Shown one piece after another: positions 27,257 through 35,379 of a DNA stretch of 64,000 nt. Below the pieces are notes generated by a model. That model ran no database searches. It was not told the DNA's origin and saw nothing but the letters and a program-made list of their open reading frames with translations. The position numbers were made by a program, and so were the translations under genes. Origin of the DNA: Candidatus Pseudomonas phytovorans (GTDB lineage: Bacteria; Pseudomonadota; Gammaproteobacteria; Pseudomonadales; Pseudomonadaceae); contig CP119325.1 in NCBI GenBank assembly GCA_029202525.1, forward strand, positions 571,001 to 635,000, read 5' to 3'. The first letter of the stretch is position 1, and the number at the start of each line of letters is the position of its first letter.

Positions 27257-27357
27257 GGTGTTGGCCGTTCTGGCGACATTCCGTGACTGAACTAGGCTTG
27301 AAAGGGCCGCTGCGGCGGCAACCCGAACCTAATTCCCCCGAAACAATGGTGAATCCA

Positions 27358-27729
27358 ATGACACGACAAACGCTGAGCTGGATGGCCCTTTTCACTGCGC
27401 TGGCGCTCCCGGGGGTAGCCTTGGCCCACCATCAGGCCAAGGAAATGAACGGCATGTGGGTCAATCATGCCGGCATGACGCTGTACACCTTTGACAAGGA
27501 TGCCGACGGCAAGTCGATGTGTAATGGCGATTGCGCGACGAACTGGCCGCCACTGATGGCTAAGGCTGGCGACAAAAATGAGGGTAAGTGGACGCAGATC
27601 AAGCGTGATGACGGTTCGATGCAGTGGGCTTACGACGGCAAGCCGCTGTACACCTTCGTCAAGGACAAGAAGGCCGGGGACATGACCGGAGACGGCGTGA
27701 AAGACGTCTGGCACGTCGCCAAGCCTTGA
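27358..27729 (+). CDS. Small secreted repeat protein (COG4315/PF03640 family)
   Basis: 123 aa from MTRQTLSWMALF (27358); an ATG at 27346 is possible. Signal peptide of about 23 residues (cleavage after ...GVALA). The mature part has two copies of the family repeat, GMTLYTFDKDADGKSMC and GKPLYTFVKDKKAGDMT, and a CNGDCATNWPPL segment with two cysteines. It is periplasmic, with function unknown in the family. It is divergent from phoB but has no PHO box of its own on this strand. Confidence 0.87.
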   Translation: MTRQTLSWMALFTALALPGVALAHHQAKEMNGMWVNHAGMTLYTFDKDADGKSMCNGDCATNWPPLMAKAGDKNEGKWTQIKRDDGSMQWAYDGKPLYTFVKDKKAGDMTGDGVKDVWHVAKP

Positions 27730-27736
27730 GATTTTT

Positions 27737-27755
27737 GGGGCCGCTTTGCGGCCCC
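27737..27755. terminator. GGGGCCGC-TTT-GCGGCCCC hairpin between convergent genes
   Basis: Perfect 8-bp stem located between the secreted repeat protein stop and the ubiA stop. A T run precedes it on the plus strand but no U tract follows it on either strand, so termination efficiency is uncertain. Confidence 0.5.
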
Positions 27756-27762
27756 AGAATTG

Positions 27763-28653
27763 TCAGCGCAACGCGTAGTCCAGCACCACACCAACGAACA
27801 CCAGCAACCCCGCCCAATGGTTGTGCAGGAAGGCCTTGAAGCACGACTCGCGGTCCAGCTTGCGCGTCGACCAGTACTCCCAGGCAAAGCACGCCGCCGC
27901 ACCCAGCAACCCCATGTGGAACCAGCCCCCCAGGTCGAAGCGGCTACCTGCCAGCAACAGGCAGCCCAGCGACAGCAGCTGCAAGGTCAGGATGATGGTG
28001 CGGTCGGCCTCACCGAACAGGATCGCGGTCGACTTCACGCCAATCTTGAGGTCGTCATCCCGGTCGACCATGGCGTAATAGGTGTCGTAACCCACCGTCC
28101 ACAGCAAGTTGGCGATATACAGCAACCAGGCGCTGGCCGGCAACTCGCCCCCCGCAGCAGTAAAGGCCATTGGAATGCCCCAGGAATACGCCGCCCCCAG
28201 CACCACCTGCGGGTAATAGGTGTAGCGCTTCATGAACGGGTAGCAGAACGCCAACGCCACCGCGCCAAACGACAGCCACACCGTGCGGCTGTTGGTGCAC
28301 AGCACCAGCAGGAAGCTGACGCCGACCAGGATGGCAAACAGTGCCAGTGCCTCACGCGGTTTTACCCGGCCGCTGGCCAGCGGCCGGTCGGCGGTGCGTT
28401 TGACGTGGCCGTCCACCTTGCGGTCGGCAAAGTCGTTGATGCAACAGCCCGCAGCGCGCATCAGCACCACGCCAAGGCCGAAGATCAGCACATTGGCCAG
28501 GGTGGGTGAGCCGTTGCCGGCAATCCACACCGCCGACAGGGTGGGCCACAGCAGCAGGTAAATACCGATCGGCCGGTCCATGCGGCTGAGCTGGACGAAG
28601 TCCCAGGCCCGTGGGTGCAGGCGGTTCAGCGATTTGAGCAGTTGCAGGTACAT
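27763..28653 (-). CDS. ubiA: 4-hydroxybenzoate octaprenyltransferase
   Basis: 296 aa from MYLQLLKSLNRLHP; the ATG overlaps the ubiC stop by one base (TGATG). Integral membrane prenyltransferase with about 8-9 helices and both aspartate-rich motifs: GCCINDFADRKVD and YDTYYAMVDRDDD. It attaches the polyprenyl chain to 4-hydroxybenzoate in ubiquinone synthesis. It forms a translationally coupled ubiCA unit. Confidence 0.97.
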   Translation of the reverse strand: MYLQLLKSLNRLHPRAWDFVQLSRMDRPIGIYLLLWPTLSAVWIAGNGSPTLANVLIFGLGVVLMRAAGCCINDFADRKVDGHVKRTADRPLASGRVKPREALALFAILVGVSFLLVLCTNSRTVWLSFGAVALAFCYPFMKRYTYYPQVVLGAAYSWGIPMAFTAAGGELPASAWLLYIANLLWTVGYDTYYAMVDRDDDLKIGVKSTAILFGEADRTIILTLQLLSLGCLLLAGSRFDLGGWFHMGLLGAAACFAWEYWSTRKLDRESCFKAFLHNHWAGLLVFVGVVLDYALR

Positions 28654-29210
28654 CAGCGGTTTTCCTCCCTGGCCGCTTGCCACAATGCCGGCAGGAACAC
28701 TTCTGCCACCAGCAGGTCCAGGCCGCCGCGTTCAAAGCGCGAGCGGCGCCCCCAAAGCGCTGCATGGGCGGCGCCGCTCGGCAGCCAGGCCTGTGGATAA
28801 CTGCACACTTCAATCGGGTGGCGAATGAACGCCTGGTCACAGAACAGCAACTCGCCCAGCGAGCGGCTGCCCAGGGTTTCCAGGTCCAGCCCGCCGCGCT
28901 CCAGGGCGCAGCGGCTGGCGACACTGCGGGCGAACACCCAGGGCTGGCCATGGCCACGCAGATACACCTCGCGCACCCAGCCTTCTGCCCCGGCGGCAAT
29001 GCCCAAGGCTTGGCATTCATCGTCGCGCAGCGGTTGCCAGCCCTCGAACAGCGGGGTGACGGAGAAGTGATCAAGGGACAGGCGGGTCAGGCGGCGGGTC
29101 AGCGAGCCCTCGTCGAACAGCCAGTCAAGGGTAGGCTGGTCGAAGTCGGTCGCCAGCTGTGAATACGGCAGCCACGCGACAGCGGCTGCTTGCGGGGATT
29201 CGTACGACAC
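28653..29210 (-). CDS. ubiC: Chorismate pyruvate-lyase
   Basis: 185 aa, normal for UbiC. It makes 4-hydroxybenzoate and pyruvate from chorismate, the first step of ubiquinone synthesis. Conserved features: W-x-x-R/GWVREVYLRGHGQPWVFARSV, with active-site Arg, and LGSRSLGELLF near the product pocket, including the conserved glutamate. A TTATCCACA 9-mer (28792-28800, reverse) occurs in the gene. It is divergent from the rubredoxin gene. Confidence 0.95.
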   Translation of the reverse strand: MSYESPQAAAVAWLPYSQLATDFDQPTLDWLFDEGSLTRRLTRLSLDHFSVTPLFEGWQPLRDDECQALGIAAGAEGWVREVYLRGHGQPWVFARSVASRCALERGGLDLETLGSRSLGELLFCDQAFIRHPIEVCSYPQAWLPSGAAHAALWGRRSRFERGGLDLLVAEVFLPALWQAAREENR

Positions 29211-29339
29211 GTCGGTCTGCTTGTTACAACCAGAGAGGCGGCGAGCTTAGCATGATTGCTCCGACTGCTTGCATAATGCCTGGAGCAGGGCCTAAGACCC
29301 TGCCCATAAAGCCTGAGCTCTACCGAGGAAAATGACCTG

Positions 29340-29507
29340 ATGAAAAAGTGGCAATGTATTGTCTGTGGCCTGATCTACGACGAAGCCGAAGGTTGGCCCG
29401 ATGACGGCATCGCCCCCGGCACGCGTTGGGAAGATGTACCTGCAGACTGGCTGTGCCCCGACTGTGGTGTCGGCAAAAGCGACTTTGAAATGATCTCCAT
29501 CGGCTAA
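29340..29507 (+). CDS. Rubredoxin
   Basis: 55 aa: MKKWQCIVCGLIYDEAEG to FEMISIG. Two C-x2-C iron ligands (CIVCG and CPDCG), the invariant Trp/Pro/Asp core (GWPDDGIAPGTRWEDVP), and normal type-2 rubredoxin length. GAGGAA lies about 10 nt upstream. It carries electrons from the reductase encoded 16 bp downstream to hydroxylases or oxidative-stress partners; no alkane hydroxylase is nearby. A GCAGGG/CCCTGC hairpin (29285-29303) lies in its leader. Confidence 0.96.
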   Translation: MKKWQCIVCGLIYDEAEGWPDDGIAPGTRWEDVPADWLCPDCGVGKSDFEMISIG

Positions 29508-29523
29508 TCGAGGAAAGCACGAC

Positions 29524-30672
29524 ATGACGTCCCCTGTGGTAATCATCGGTACTGGCCTTGCGGGCTACAACCTGGCCCGTGAATTTCGCAAACTCGATGC
29601 GCAGACGCCGCTGCTGCTGATCACCGCCGACGATGGTCGCTCGTACTCCAAGCCCATGCTTTCCATGGGCTTTGCCAAGCAGAAGGATGCCGACGGCCTG
29701 TGCATGGCCGAGCCGGGCGTCATGGCCGAGCAACTGAACGCCGAGATTCGTACGCATACCCGCATCAGCGGCATCGACCCGGGCCACAAACGCCTGTGGA
29801 TCGGCGAAGAAGCGGTGGAGTACAGCGACCTCGTGCTGGCCTGGGGGGCGCAGACGGTGCAGGTGCCGGTCGATGGCGACGGCGGCCATCTGGTATTCCC
29901 GATTAACGATCTGGAAGACTACGCACGCTTCCGTGCCGCCGCCGTCGGCAAGCAACGTGTGCTGATCCTGGGTGCCGGCCTGATCGGCTGCGAATTCGCC
30001 AACGACATGAGCCTGGGTGGCTTCCAGGTCGATGTGGTGGCGCCGTGCGAACAGGTCATGCCGACCCTGCTGCATCCGGCCGCAGCGGCGGCGGTTCAGG
30101 GCGGGCTGGAAGGCCTGGGCGTGCGCTTCCACTTGGGCCCGGTGCTGACCCGGCTGCAGCAGGTGGGCCAGGGCCTGGATGCGCACCTGTCGGATGGCAG
30201 CGTGATTGCCTGCGACCTGGTGGTGTCGGCCATCGGCCTTCGGCCACGCATCGACCTGGCTGCCGCAGCCGGCCTGCAGACCAATCGTGGTGTCAGCGTA
30301 GACCGCGAGCTACGTACATCCCACGCCAACATCTTCGCCCTTGGCGATTGTGCCGAGGTCGATGGCATCAACCTGCTTTACGTGATGCCGCTGATGAGCT
30401 GTGCCCGTGCGCTGGCGCAAACCCTGGCCGGCAAGCCGACGGCGGTGGCCTACGGGCCGATGCCGATCACCGTGAAAACCCCGGCCTGCCCGTTGGTGGT
30501 TTCGCCGCCGCCGCCGGGCCGTGAAGGTACTTGGCAGGTGGAGGGGCAGGGCAGTGACCTCAAGGTGCTCTGCCACGGCGCTGACGGCGAATTGCTGGGT
30601 TACGCCCTGACTGGGGCGGCGGTCATGGACAAGCTGGCTCTAAATCGCCAGTTACCACCGGTTATGGCGTAA
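29524..30672 (+). CDS. Rubredoxin-NAD(+) reductase, FAD-dependent
   Basis: 382 aa two-dinucleotide-domain oxidoreductase. The FAD fingerprint is IIGTGLAGYNLAREF, the NAD fingerprint is ILGAGLIGCEFAND (about 140-155), and IFALGDCAEVDG is the second FAD motif. It passes electrons from NADH to the rubredoxin encoded just upstream. Length matches the pseudomonad rubredoxin reductases rather than the longer AlkT sequences. Confidence 0.95.
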   Translation: MTSPVVIIGTGLAGYNLAREFRKLDAQTPLLLITADDGRSYSKPMLSMGFAKQKDADGLCMAEPGVMAEQLNAEIRTHTRISGIDPGHKRLWIGEEAVEYSDLVLAWGAQTVQVPVDGDGGHLVFPINDLEDYARFRAAAVGKQRVLILGAGLIGCEFANDMSLGGFQVDVVAPCEQVMPTLLHPAAAAAVQGGLEGLGVRFHLGPVLTRLQQVGQGLDAHLSDGSVIACDLVVSAIGLRPRIDLAAAAGLQTNRGVSVDRELRTSHANIFALGDCAEVDGINLLYVMPLMSCARALAQTLAGKPTAVAYGPMPITVKTPACPLVVSPPPPGREGTWQVEGQGSDLKVLCHGADGELLGYALTGAAVMDKLALNRQLPPVMA

Positions 30673-30704
30673 ATAGAGGGCGTTCTGTCGGATTTATCCT
30701 GTTG

Positions 30705-30732
30705 TTGCCTGCACAATGGCCGGCCTGATACT
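30705..30732 (+). promoter_or_regulatory. Candidate promoter of the HU gene
   Basis: TTGCCT (30705-30710), 16 bp, GATACT (30727-30732). The long leader (about 120 nt) carries a CCGCAG/CTGCGG hairpin (30773-30792) and a perfect AANAANAA motif, AACAACAA, at 30827-30834, 25 nt before the start codon. Confidence 0.4.
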
Positions 30733-30858
30733 GGCGCGCCCCCTGAGCACGTGCCATTCTCACTTCCGTCTGCCGCAGATTAGAGCCTGCGGTGCCTTGA
30801 GCGCTGCTCCAAAGGCAGCACGGCATAACAACAAGAATTCCGTCAAAGAGGCTTCACT

Positions 30859-31164
30859 ATGCGCAAACCAGAACTCGCCGCCGTCATCGCCGATAAGACT
30901 GCTCTGACCAAGGAAAAGGCCAATCAGGTGTTGAACGCGATTCTCGACAGCATCACCGGTGCCCTGAACAAGGACACGGTGACCCTGGTCGGTTTCGGCA
31001 CCTTCGAAAAACGTCATCGCGGCGCGCGTACCGGCAAAAATCCGCAAACCGGTGAGCCGGTCAAGATCAAAGCCAGCAATACCGTGGCCTTCAAGCCAGG
31101 CAAGAACCTCAAGGACAGCGTCAACCCCCCGGCCGCGCCTGCCAAGGCCGCCAAGAAAAAGTAA
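30859..31164 (+). CDS. hupA: HU-family DNA-binding protein with basic C-terminal tail
   Basis: 101 aa, about 10 longer than canonical HU (90). The dimer helix region is KPELAAVIADKTALTKEKANQ, followed by the DNA-arm strand motif GFGTFEKRHRGARTGKNPQTGE. The extra C-terminus PPAAPAKAAKKK is a lysine/alanine/proline tail, likely making further DNA contacts. It bends and compacts nucleoid DNA. The symbol follows P. putida practice for this locus and is less certain than the family. Confidence 0.94.
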   Translation: MRKPELAAVIADKTALTKEKANQVLNAILDSITGALNKDTVTLVGFGTFEKRHRGARTGKNPQTGEPVKIKASNTVAFKPGKNLKDSVNPPAAPAKAAKKK

Positions 31165-31191
31165 GCACCGGCTGACGATACGTTGATCCCG

Positions 31192-31223
31192 AACGGGCGC
31201 CTTCATGGCGCCCGTTGTGCTTT
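31192..31223 (+). terminator. Terminator-like hairpin after the HU gene
   Basis: Perfect 10-bp stem AACGGGCGCC/GGCGCCCGTT (31192-31201/31207-31216), followed by a short, interrupted T stretch (GTGCTTT). Confidence 0.7.
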
Positions 31224-31245
31224 ACACGCGGTAACTGCTGCGAAC

Positions 31246-31274
31246 TTGCATAAAAAGGTCGTTAAGAGGATAAA
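31246..31274 (+). promoter_or_regulatory. Sigma-70-type promoter of the SCP2-like gene
   Basis: TTGCAT (31246-31251), a 17-bp spacer, and GATAAA (31269-31274), 38 bp before the ATG. Confidence 0.65.
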
Positions 31275-31311
31275 CTGCGGAACTTAGTCACTTTTCAATC
31301 GAGGCGTGTCG

Positions 31312-31686
31312 ATGAAGTTCCGCTTTCTTCTCTGGGCCATGGGGCTGCTGATGGCCAGGGCCAGCCGTAACAACCCGGCATTCCAGCAGCAGCTCAAGGG
31401 CAAGGATCTGGTGTTCCAGATGCAGACTCTGGACGGCAAGGTTGCCCGGCACTTCGTCGTCAATAACGAACGCATCAGCAGCAAAGGCGGGGCGCACCCG
31501 CAGCCGGCCTTCGCCATTGCCTTCAAGGACGCGGCCTATGGCTTCGCCACGATGCAGGCGGGTAACAAGCAGTTGGCGTTCATGCAGGGGATTCAGGACA
31601 AGAACATCCAGATCAAGGGCAATCCGGCGTTGGTGATGTGGTTCCAGGGGTTGATGAAGTACCTGAAACCAAAGAAGAAAGGCTGA
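31312..31686 (+). CDS. SCP2 sterol-binding-like small protein
   Basis: 124 aa from MKFRFLLWAMGLL, with GAGG upstream; a GTG two codons earlier is possible. The N-terminal hydrophobic stretch could be a membrane anchor. The middle (DLVFQMQTLDGKVARHFVVNNERISS to ALVMWFQGLMKYL) has the strand-rich pattern and terminal helix of SCP2 lipid-binding domains. The ligand is unknown. It stands alone between the HU gene and a REP pair. Confidence 0.78.
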   Translation: MKFRFLLWAMGLLMARASRNNPAFQQQLKGKDLVFQMQTLDGKVARHFVVNNERISSKGGAHPQPAFAIAFKDAAYGFATMQAGNKQLAFMQGIQDKNIQIKGNPALVMWFQGLMKYLKPKKKG

Positions 31687-31712
31687 AGGCCTTCATGGAT
31701 GCTGGTGCTTGA

Positions 31713-31801
31713 CCTGTGGGAGCGGGCAAGCCCGCGAATCAGGCGACGCGGTGCTTGGCACCGGCTGCGCCGGTGTTCGCGGGCTCGCCCGCTCCCACAG
31801 G
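31713..31801. repeat. REP pair, class II arrangement with long spacer
   Basis: REP units in the opposite orientation to the other pairs (CTGTGGGAGC outermost). They are separated by a roughly 36-bp spacer with an ACCGGC-TGC-GCCGGT hairpin. The same spacer recurs at 39.6 kb. It lies between the convergent SCP2-like and HDOD genes. Confidence 0.88.
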
Positions 31802-31815
31802 TTATGCGTTGATGC

Positions 31816-33219
31816 TTAGTGCGGTGCGTGGAACTGCGAGGCCAGTTCGCGTAGCAGGTTCTCGGCCTCCAGCACTTTGTTCACCACGTCCTCGGCCTTT
31901 TCACGGGTAATCCCCAGGCGCTCCAGCAACTCGTCAGGGATCTCTTCCTGCGGCCCCGAACCAATCCCCCGCGAACGCAACAGACGGGTCGCCAGGCACA
32001 CCAGGTTGGGAAACGCCGAATACTCGCCGTCATACGCCGGGTCGTGCTGGAAGCGTAACGCTGTCTGCAGTTCTTCTGGCATGTCCCACAGCTTCATCAA
32101 CCAGGCGCCGATCTGTTCGCGGCTGATACCCAGCAAGTGTTGCTCTACATAGGTGTGGCACAGGTGCGGGTTGACCTCCAGATGGCGGCAGATCAGCGAG
32201 AAGTGCGGCGGGAACACATGCGCCAGCAACAGGTAACCAAAGTTGTGCAGCAGCCCGGCCAGGTAGGTGAGGCCGGCTTCAGGGCGTTCAGCCCGTGGTA
32301 TCGCACGGGTCAGCCCTTCGATGATCGCGGCCGTGTAGATCGACTGCTGCCAGTAGGGCGTGGCTTGCTGGGGGTGATCCTTGGGCAGGCTCAGCGTTTT
32401 ACCCAGCGCCAGCCCCAGGGCCAGGTTGATCACCAGATCGAAGCCCAGCACGCGGACAATGGCATCTTCCACAGAACGGATTTTGCCAGGCGAGGCGTAG
32501 TAGGGCGAAGCGGCCCAACTGACCACCTGCGCGGCCAGCGCCGGGTCGGTTTCAACCACGCCGGTGATGTCGTCGATGCTGGCGTTCGGGTCGACCCGCA
32601 GCTTGATGATCTTTTGCGCCGTGTCGGCCAGCGGCGGAATCTCGATGGTTTCTTCCAGGCGCTTCTGAATGCGACGGGCAGTGAACGCCTGGACTGCCTG
32701 GGTAATTTCTTTGGAGTCGTCAGCGGGGCGGTCGAGGTTGGGGCGAATGTCCCTTACCGGTTGGCCGAAACTGCCAGCGCTGGCTTTTTTAAGCATGCGC
32801 TTGAAGTCTTCCTGCTTGATTTCCAGCAGCAGCCCGGCTTCGCCAGACTGGATCAGCAATGTTTCGGCAGCCAGCAGCTTGTCTTCATAGAGGCAGGGTG
32901 AACTGGTCAATGCCGGAATCGCTGGCAACGCTTTGAGCTGATGCTTGTCGAGCATCTGTTTCAGGCGTGTCACCGGCACCGCTTTGAGCTTGCGGCCGGT
33001 GAGCTCTTCAAGGCGATTGAGGTCCAGTAGCTTGCTCTGCGGGAACAGCACCATCAAGGCGCCGACTTCGTCATCGAGCAGCACTGCCTGTACCCGCGCC
33101 GCTGCCGGTAGGTAAGGGTGTTCGACCACCTCGCGGTAGGCCACGCCGACCTTGTCGAGCAGCAGCTTGATGACGGAGGGGGCGTGTGGCGTTGCGGTGT
33201 CCAGGGCAACTTCAGTCAT
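31816..33219 (-). CDS. YbaK/aminoacyl-tRNA deacylase-like domain fused to HDOD domain
   Basis: 467 aa. Residues about 10-160 resemble the YbaK/ProX editing domain (IKLLLDKVGVAYREV, VLLDDEVGALMVLFPQSKLLDLNRL). Residues about 195-400 are an HDOD domain (IPPLADTAQKIIKLRVDPNASIDDITGVVETDPALAAQVV, LLHNFGYLLLAHVFP), a degenerate HD fold used in signalling. The HDOD part lacks a full phosphohydrolase HD pair, as usual for this family. Function is unknown; the pairing suggests a signal-linked regulator rather than a tRNA editor. Confidence 0.88.
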   Translation of the reverse strand: MTEVALDTATPHAPSVIKLLLDKVGVAYREVVEHPYLPAAARVQAVLLDDEVGALMVLFPQSKLLDLNRLEELTGRKLKAVPVTRLKQMLDKHQLKALPAIPALTSSPCLYEDKLLAAETLLIQSGEAGLLLEIKQEDFKRMLKKASAGSFGQPVRDIRPNLDRPADDSKEITQAVQAFTARRIQKRLEETIEIPPLADTAQKIIKLRVDPNASIDDITGVVETDPALAAQVVSWAASPYYASPGKIRSVEDAIVRVLGFDLVINLALGLALGKTLSLPKDHPQQATPYWQQSIYTAAIIEGLTRAIPRAERPEAGLTYLAGLLHNFGYLLLAHVFPPHFSLICRHLEVNPHLCHTYVEQHLLGISREQIGAWLMKLWDMPEELQTALRFQHDPAYDGEYSAFPNLVCLATRLLRSRGIGSGPQEEIPDELLERLGITREKAEDVVNKVLEAENLLRELASQFHAPH

Positions 33220-33297
33220 GGTCCGTATCCACTGATTCTTTTAAACGCGAAGTATAACCAGCCTGCGAGCAAATCTGGATCCATTCTGGTACTGGCG

Positions 33298-35376
33298 TCA
33301 CACTTGGCCATATTGCTGGCCATGGCGCAGCCAGCGGTCGAGCAGCGGGCTGACATGGTCTGGCCAGCGCGCCACCAAGGCCTGAGCAGCATCGCGCACA
33401 GCCGGTAACAGGTCGGCATCGCGCATCAGGTCGGCAACCTTGAACTGCAGCAGGCCGGTCTGGCGCGTACCCAGCATTTCGCCGGGGCCGCGTAGTTCGA
33501 GGTCTTTCTCGGCAATGATGAAGCCGTCGTTGGTTTCGCGCATGATGCCTAAGCGCTCGCGGCCGACCTGCGACAGCGGCGGATGGTACAGCAGCACGCA
33601 ATGGCTGGCGGCACTGCCCCGTCCTACCCGGCCGCGCAGCTGGTGCAACTGGGCCAAGCCCAGGCGTTCGGGGTTTTCAATGATCATCAGGCTGGCGTTG
33701 GGCACGTCCACGCCTACTTCGATGACAGTGGTCGCGACCAGCAACTGCAATTCACCGGCCTTGAACTGCGCCATGATTTCGGCTTTTTCCGCAGGCTTCA
33801 TGCGGCCGTGGATCAAGCCCACGCGCAATTCGCCCAAGGCACTGCCGAGCTCTTCATAGGTGCTTTCGGCAGCCTGGCAGGTCAGCTCTTCGGACTCTTC
33901 GATCAGGGTACACACCCAGTAGGCCTGCCGCCCCTCGGCGCAAGCGGCGCGAACCCGTTCGACCACCTCGAAGCGGCGGCTGTCGGCTACCAGCACGGTG
34001 TTTACCGGGGTGCGCCCAGGTGGCAACTCATCGAGCACCGATGTGTCCAGGTCGGCGTAGGCGCTCATGGCCAAGGTGCGCGGAATAGGCGTGGCGGTCA
34101 TGATCAACTGGTGCGGGCACAACTCGCCGGCCACACCTTTCTTGCGCAAGGCCAGGCGTTGCTGCACGCCAAAACGGTGCTGTTCGTCGATGATCGCCAG
34201 GGCCAGGTGTTTGAACTTCACCTCTTCCTGGAACAGTGCATGGGTGCCGACCACCATTGGCGCACCGTTGGCAATCTGTTCCAGGGCGCTGGCGCGGGCC
34301 TTGCCCTTGAGCTTGCCGGCCAGCCACGCCACTTCTATACCTAGCGGTTCCAGCCAGCGCTTGAAGGTGATGAAGTGCTGTTCGGCGAGGATCTCGGTGG
34401 GTGCCATCAACGCCACTTGATAGCCGGCTTCCAGCCCTTGCAGTGCTGCCAGGGCGGCGACCACGGTCTTGCCGGCACCGACATCACCCTGTACCAGGCG
34501 CATCATCGGCTCGTGCTGGCTGAGGTCGTAGGCAATTTCGTTAGCCACCCGCTGCTGTGCGCCGGTCGGCTGGAAGCCCAGGTTGGCCAGGTATTGGGCC
34601 TGCAGGCGCGTAGTCTTGGGCAACACCGGCGCCCGTAGGCTGCGCAGGCTCTCGCGCAGGCGTTGCTGCGACAGCTGGTGGGTCAGCAGCTCTTCGAAGG
34701 CCAGGCGGTGCTGGGCCCAGTGCTGGCCCTCGGCGAGCTCGTCGAGGTCGGCGTCGGCTGGCGGGTTATGCAGGTAGCGGATGGCATCGTCCAGCGGCGC
34801 CAACTGGTAGTCCCGGGCCAGTTCGTCAGGCAGCCAGTCGGGCAGGCTGCGCGGGCCGAGCATGCCGAGGCTCTGCTGGCACAACAGGCGCAAGCGCTGC
34901 TGGGTAAGGCCTTCGGTGGACGGGTAGATCGGCGTGAGGGTCTGCTCTACCGGTGGCGGCGGCTCGTCACCGTTCAGCGCGCGGTACTCGGGGTGGTAGA
35001 TTTCCAGGCCCGAGGCACCGGGGCGAGCTTCGCCGTAGCAGCGCAGGTGGGTGCCGCGCTTCAGGCCCTCTTTCTGCGCGTTGCTGAAGTGGTAGAAGCG
35101 CAGCGTCAGCACGCCGCTACCGTCGCCCAGGCGCACCACCAGGCTGCGGCGCTTGCCCATGGTCACGTCGGTACCACTGACCACGCCCTCGATCACTGCA
35201 TCCTGGCCCGGGCGCAATTCACCAATCGGGACCACGCGGGTGCGGTCCTGGTAGCGCAGGGGCAAGTGGAACAGCACATCCTGCAGGTTCTCCAGGCCGA
35301 CTTTGGCAAGTTTTTCCGCCATGGCGTCGCCAACGCCCTTGAGTACCGTAACCGGGACCTTCGACAGCTCACTCAT
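33298..35376 (-). CDS. recG: ATP-dependent DNA helicase RecG
   Basis: 692 aa, complete. N-terminal wedge/OB domain (about 1-250), then helicase motifs: Walker A LVQGDVGAGKTVVA, DEQHRFG (DExH-type motif II), TATPIPRTLAM (motif III), and GRVGRGSAASHC (motif VI). It remodels stalled replication forks and recombination intermediates. It starts 3 bp after the oxyR stop, so the two are probably co-transcribed. Confidence 0.98.
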   Translation of the reverse strand: MSELSKVPVTVLKGVGDAMAEKLAKVGLENLQDVLFHLPLRYQDRTRVVPIGELRPGQDAVIEGVVSGTDVTMGKRRSLVVRLGDGSGVLTLRFYHFSNAQKEGLKRGTHLRCYGEARPGASGLEIYHPEYRALNGDEPPPPVEQTLTPIYPSTEGLTQQRLRLLCQQSLGMLGPRSLPDWLPDELARDYQLAPLDDAIRYLHNPPADADLDELAEGQHWAQHRLAFEELLTHQLSQQRLRESLRSLRAPVLPKTTRLQAQYLANLGFQPTGAQQRVANEIAYDLSQHEPMMRLVQGDVGAGKTVVAALAALQGLEAGYQVALMAPTEILAEQHFITFKRWLEPLGIEVAWLAGKLKGKARASALEQIANGAPMVVGTHALFQEEVKFKHLALAIIDEQHRFGVQQRLALRKKGVAGELCPHQLIMTATPIPRTLAMSAYADLDTSVLDELPPGRTPVNTVLVADSRRFEVVERVRAACAEGRQAYWVCTLIEESEELTCQAAESTYEELGSALGELRVGLIHGRMKPAEKAEIMAQFKAGELQLLVATTVIEVGVDVPNASLMIIENPERLGLAQLHQLRGRVGRGSAASHCVLLYHPPLSQVGRERLGIMRETNDGFIIAEKDLELRGPGEMLGTRQTGLLQFKVADLMRDADLLPAVRDAAQALVARWPDHVSPLLDRWLRHGQQYGQV

Positions 35377-35379
35377 GAC

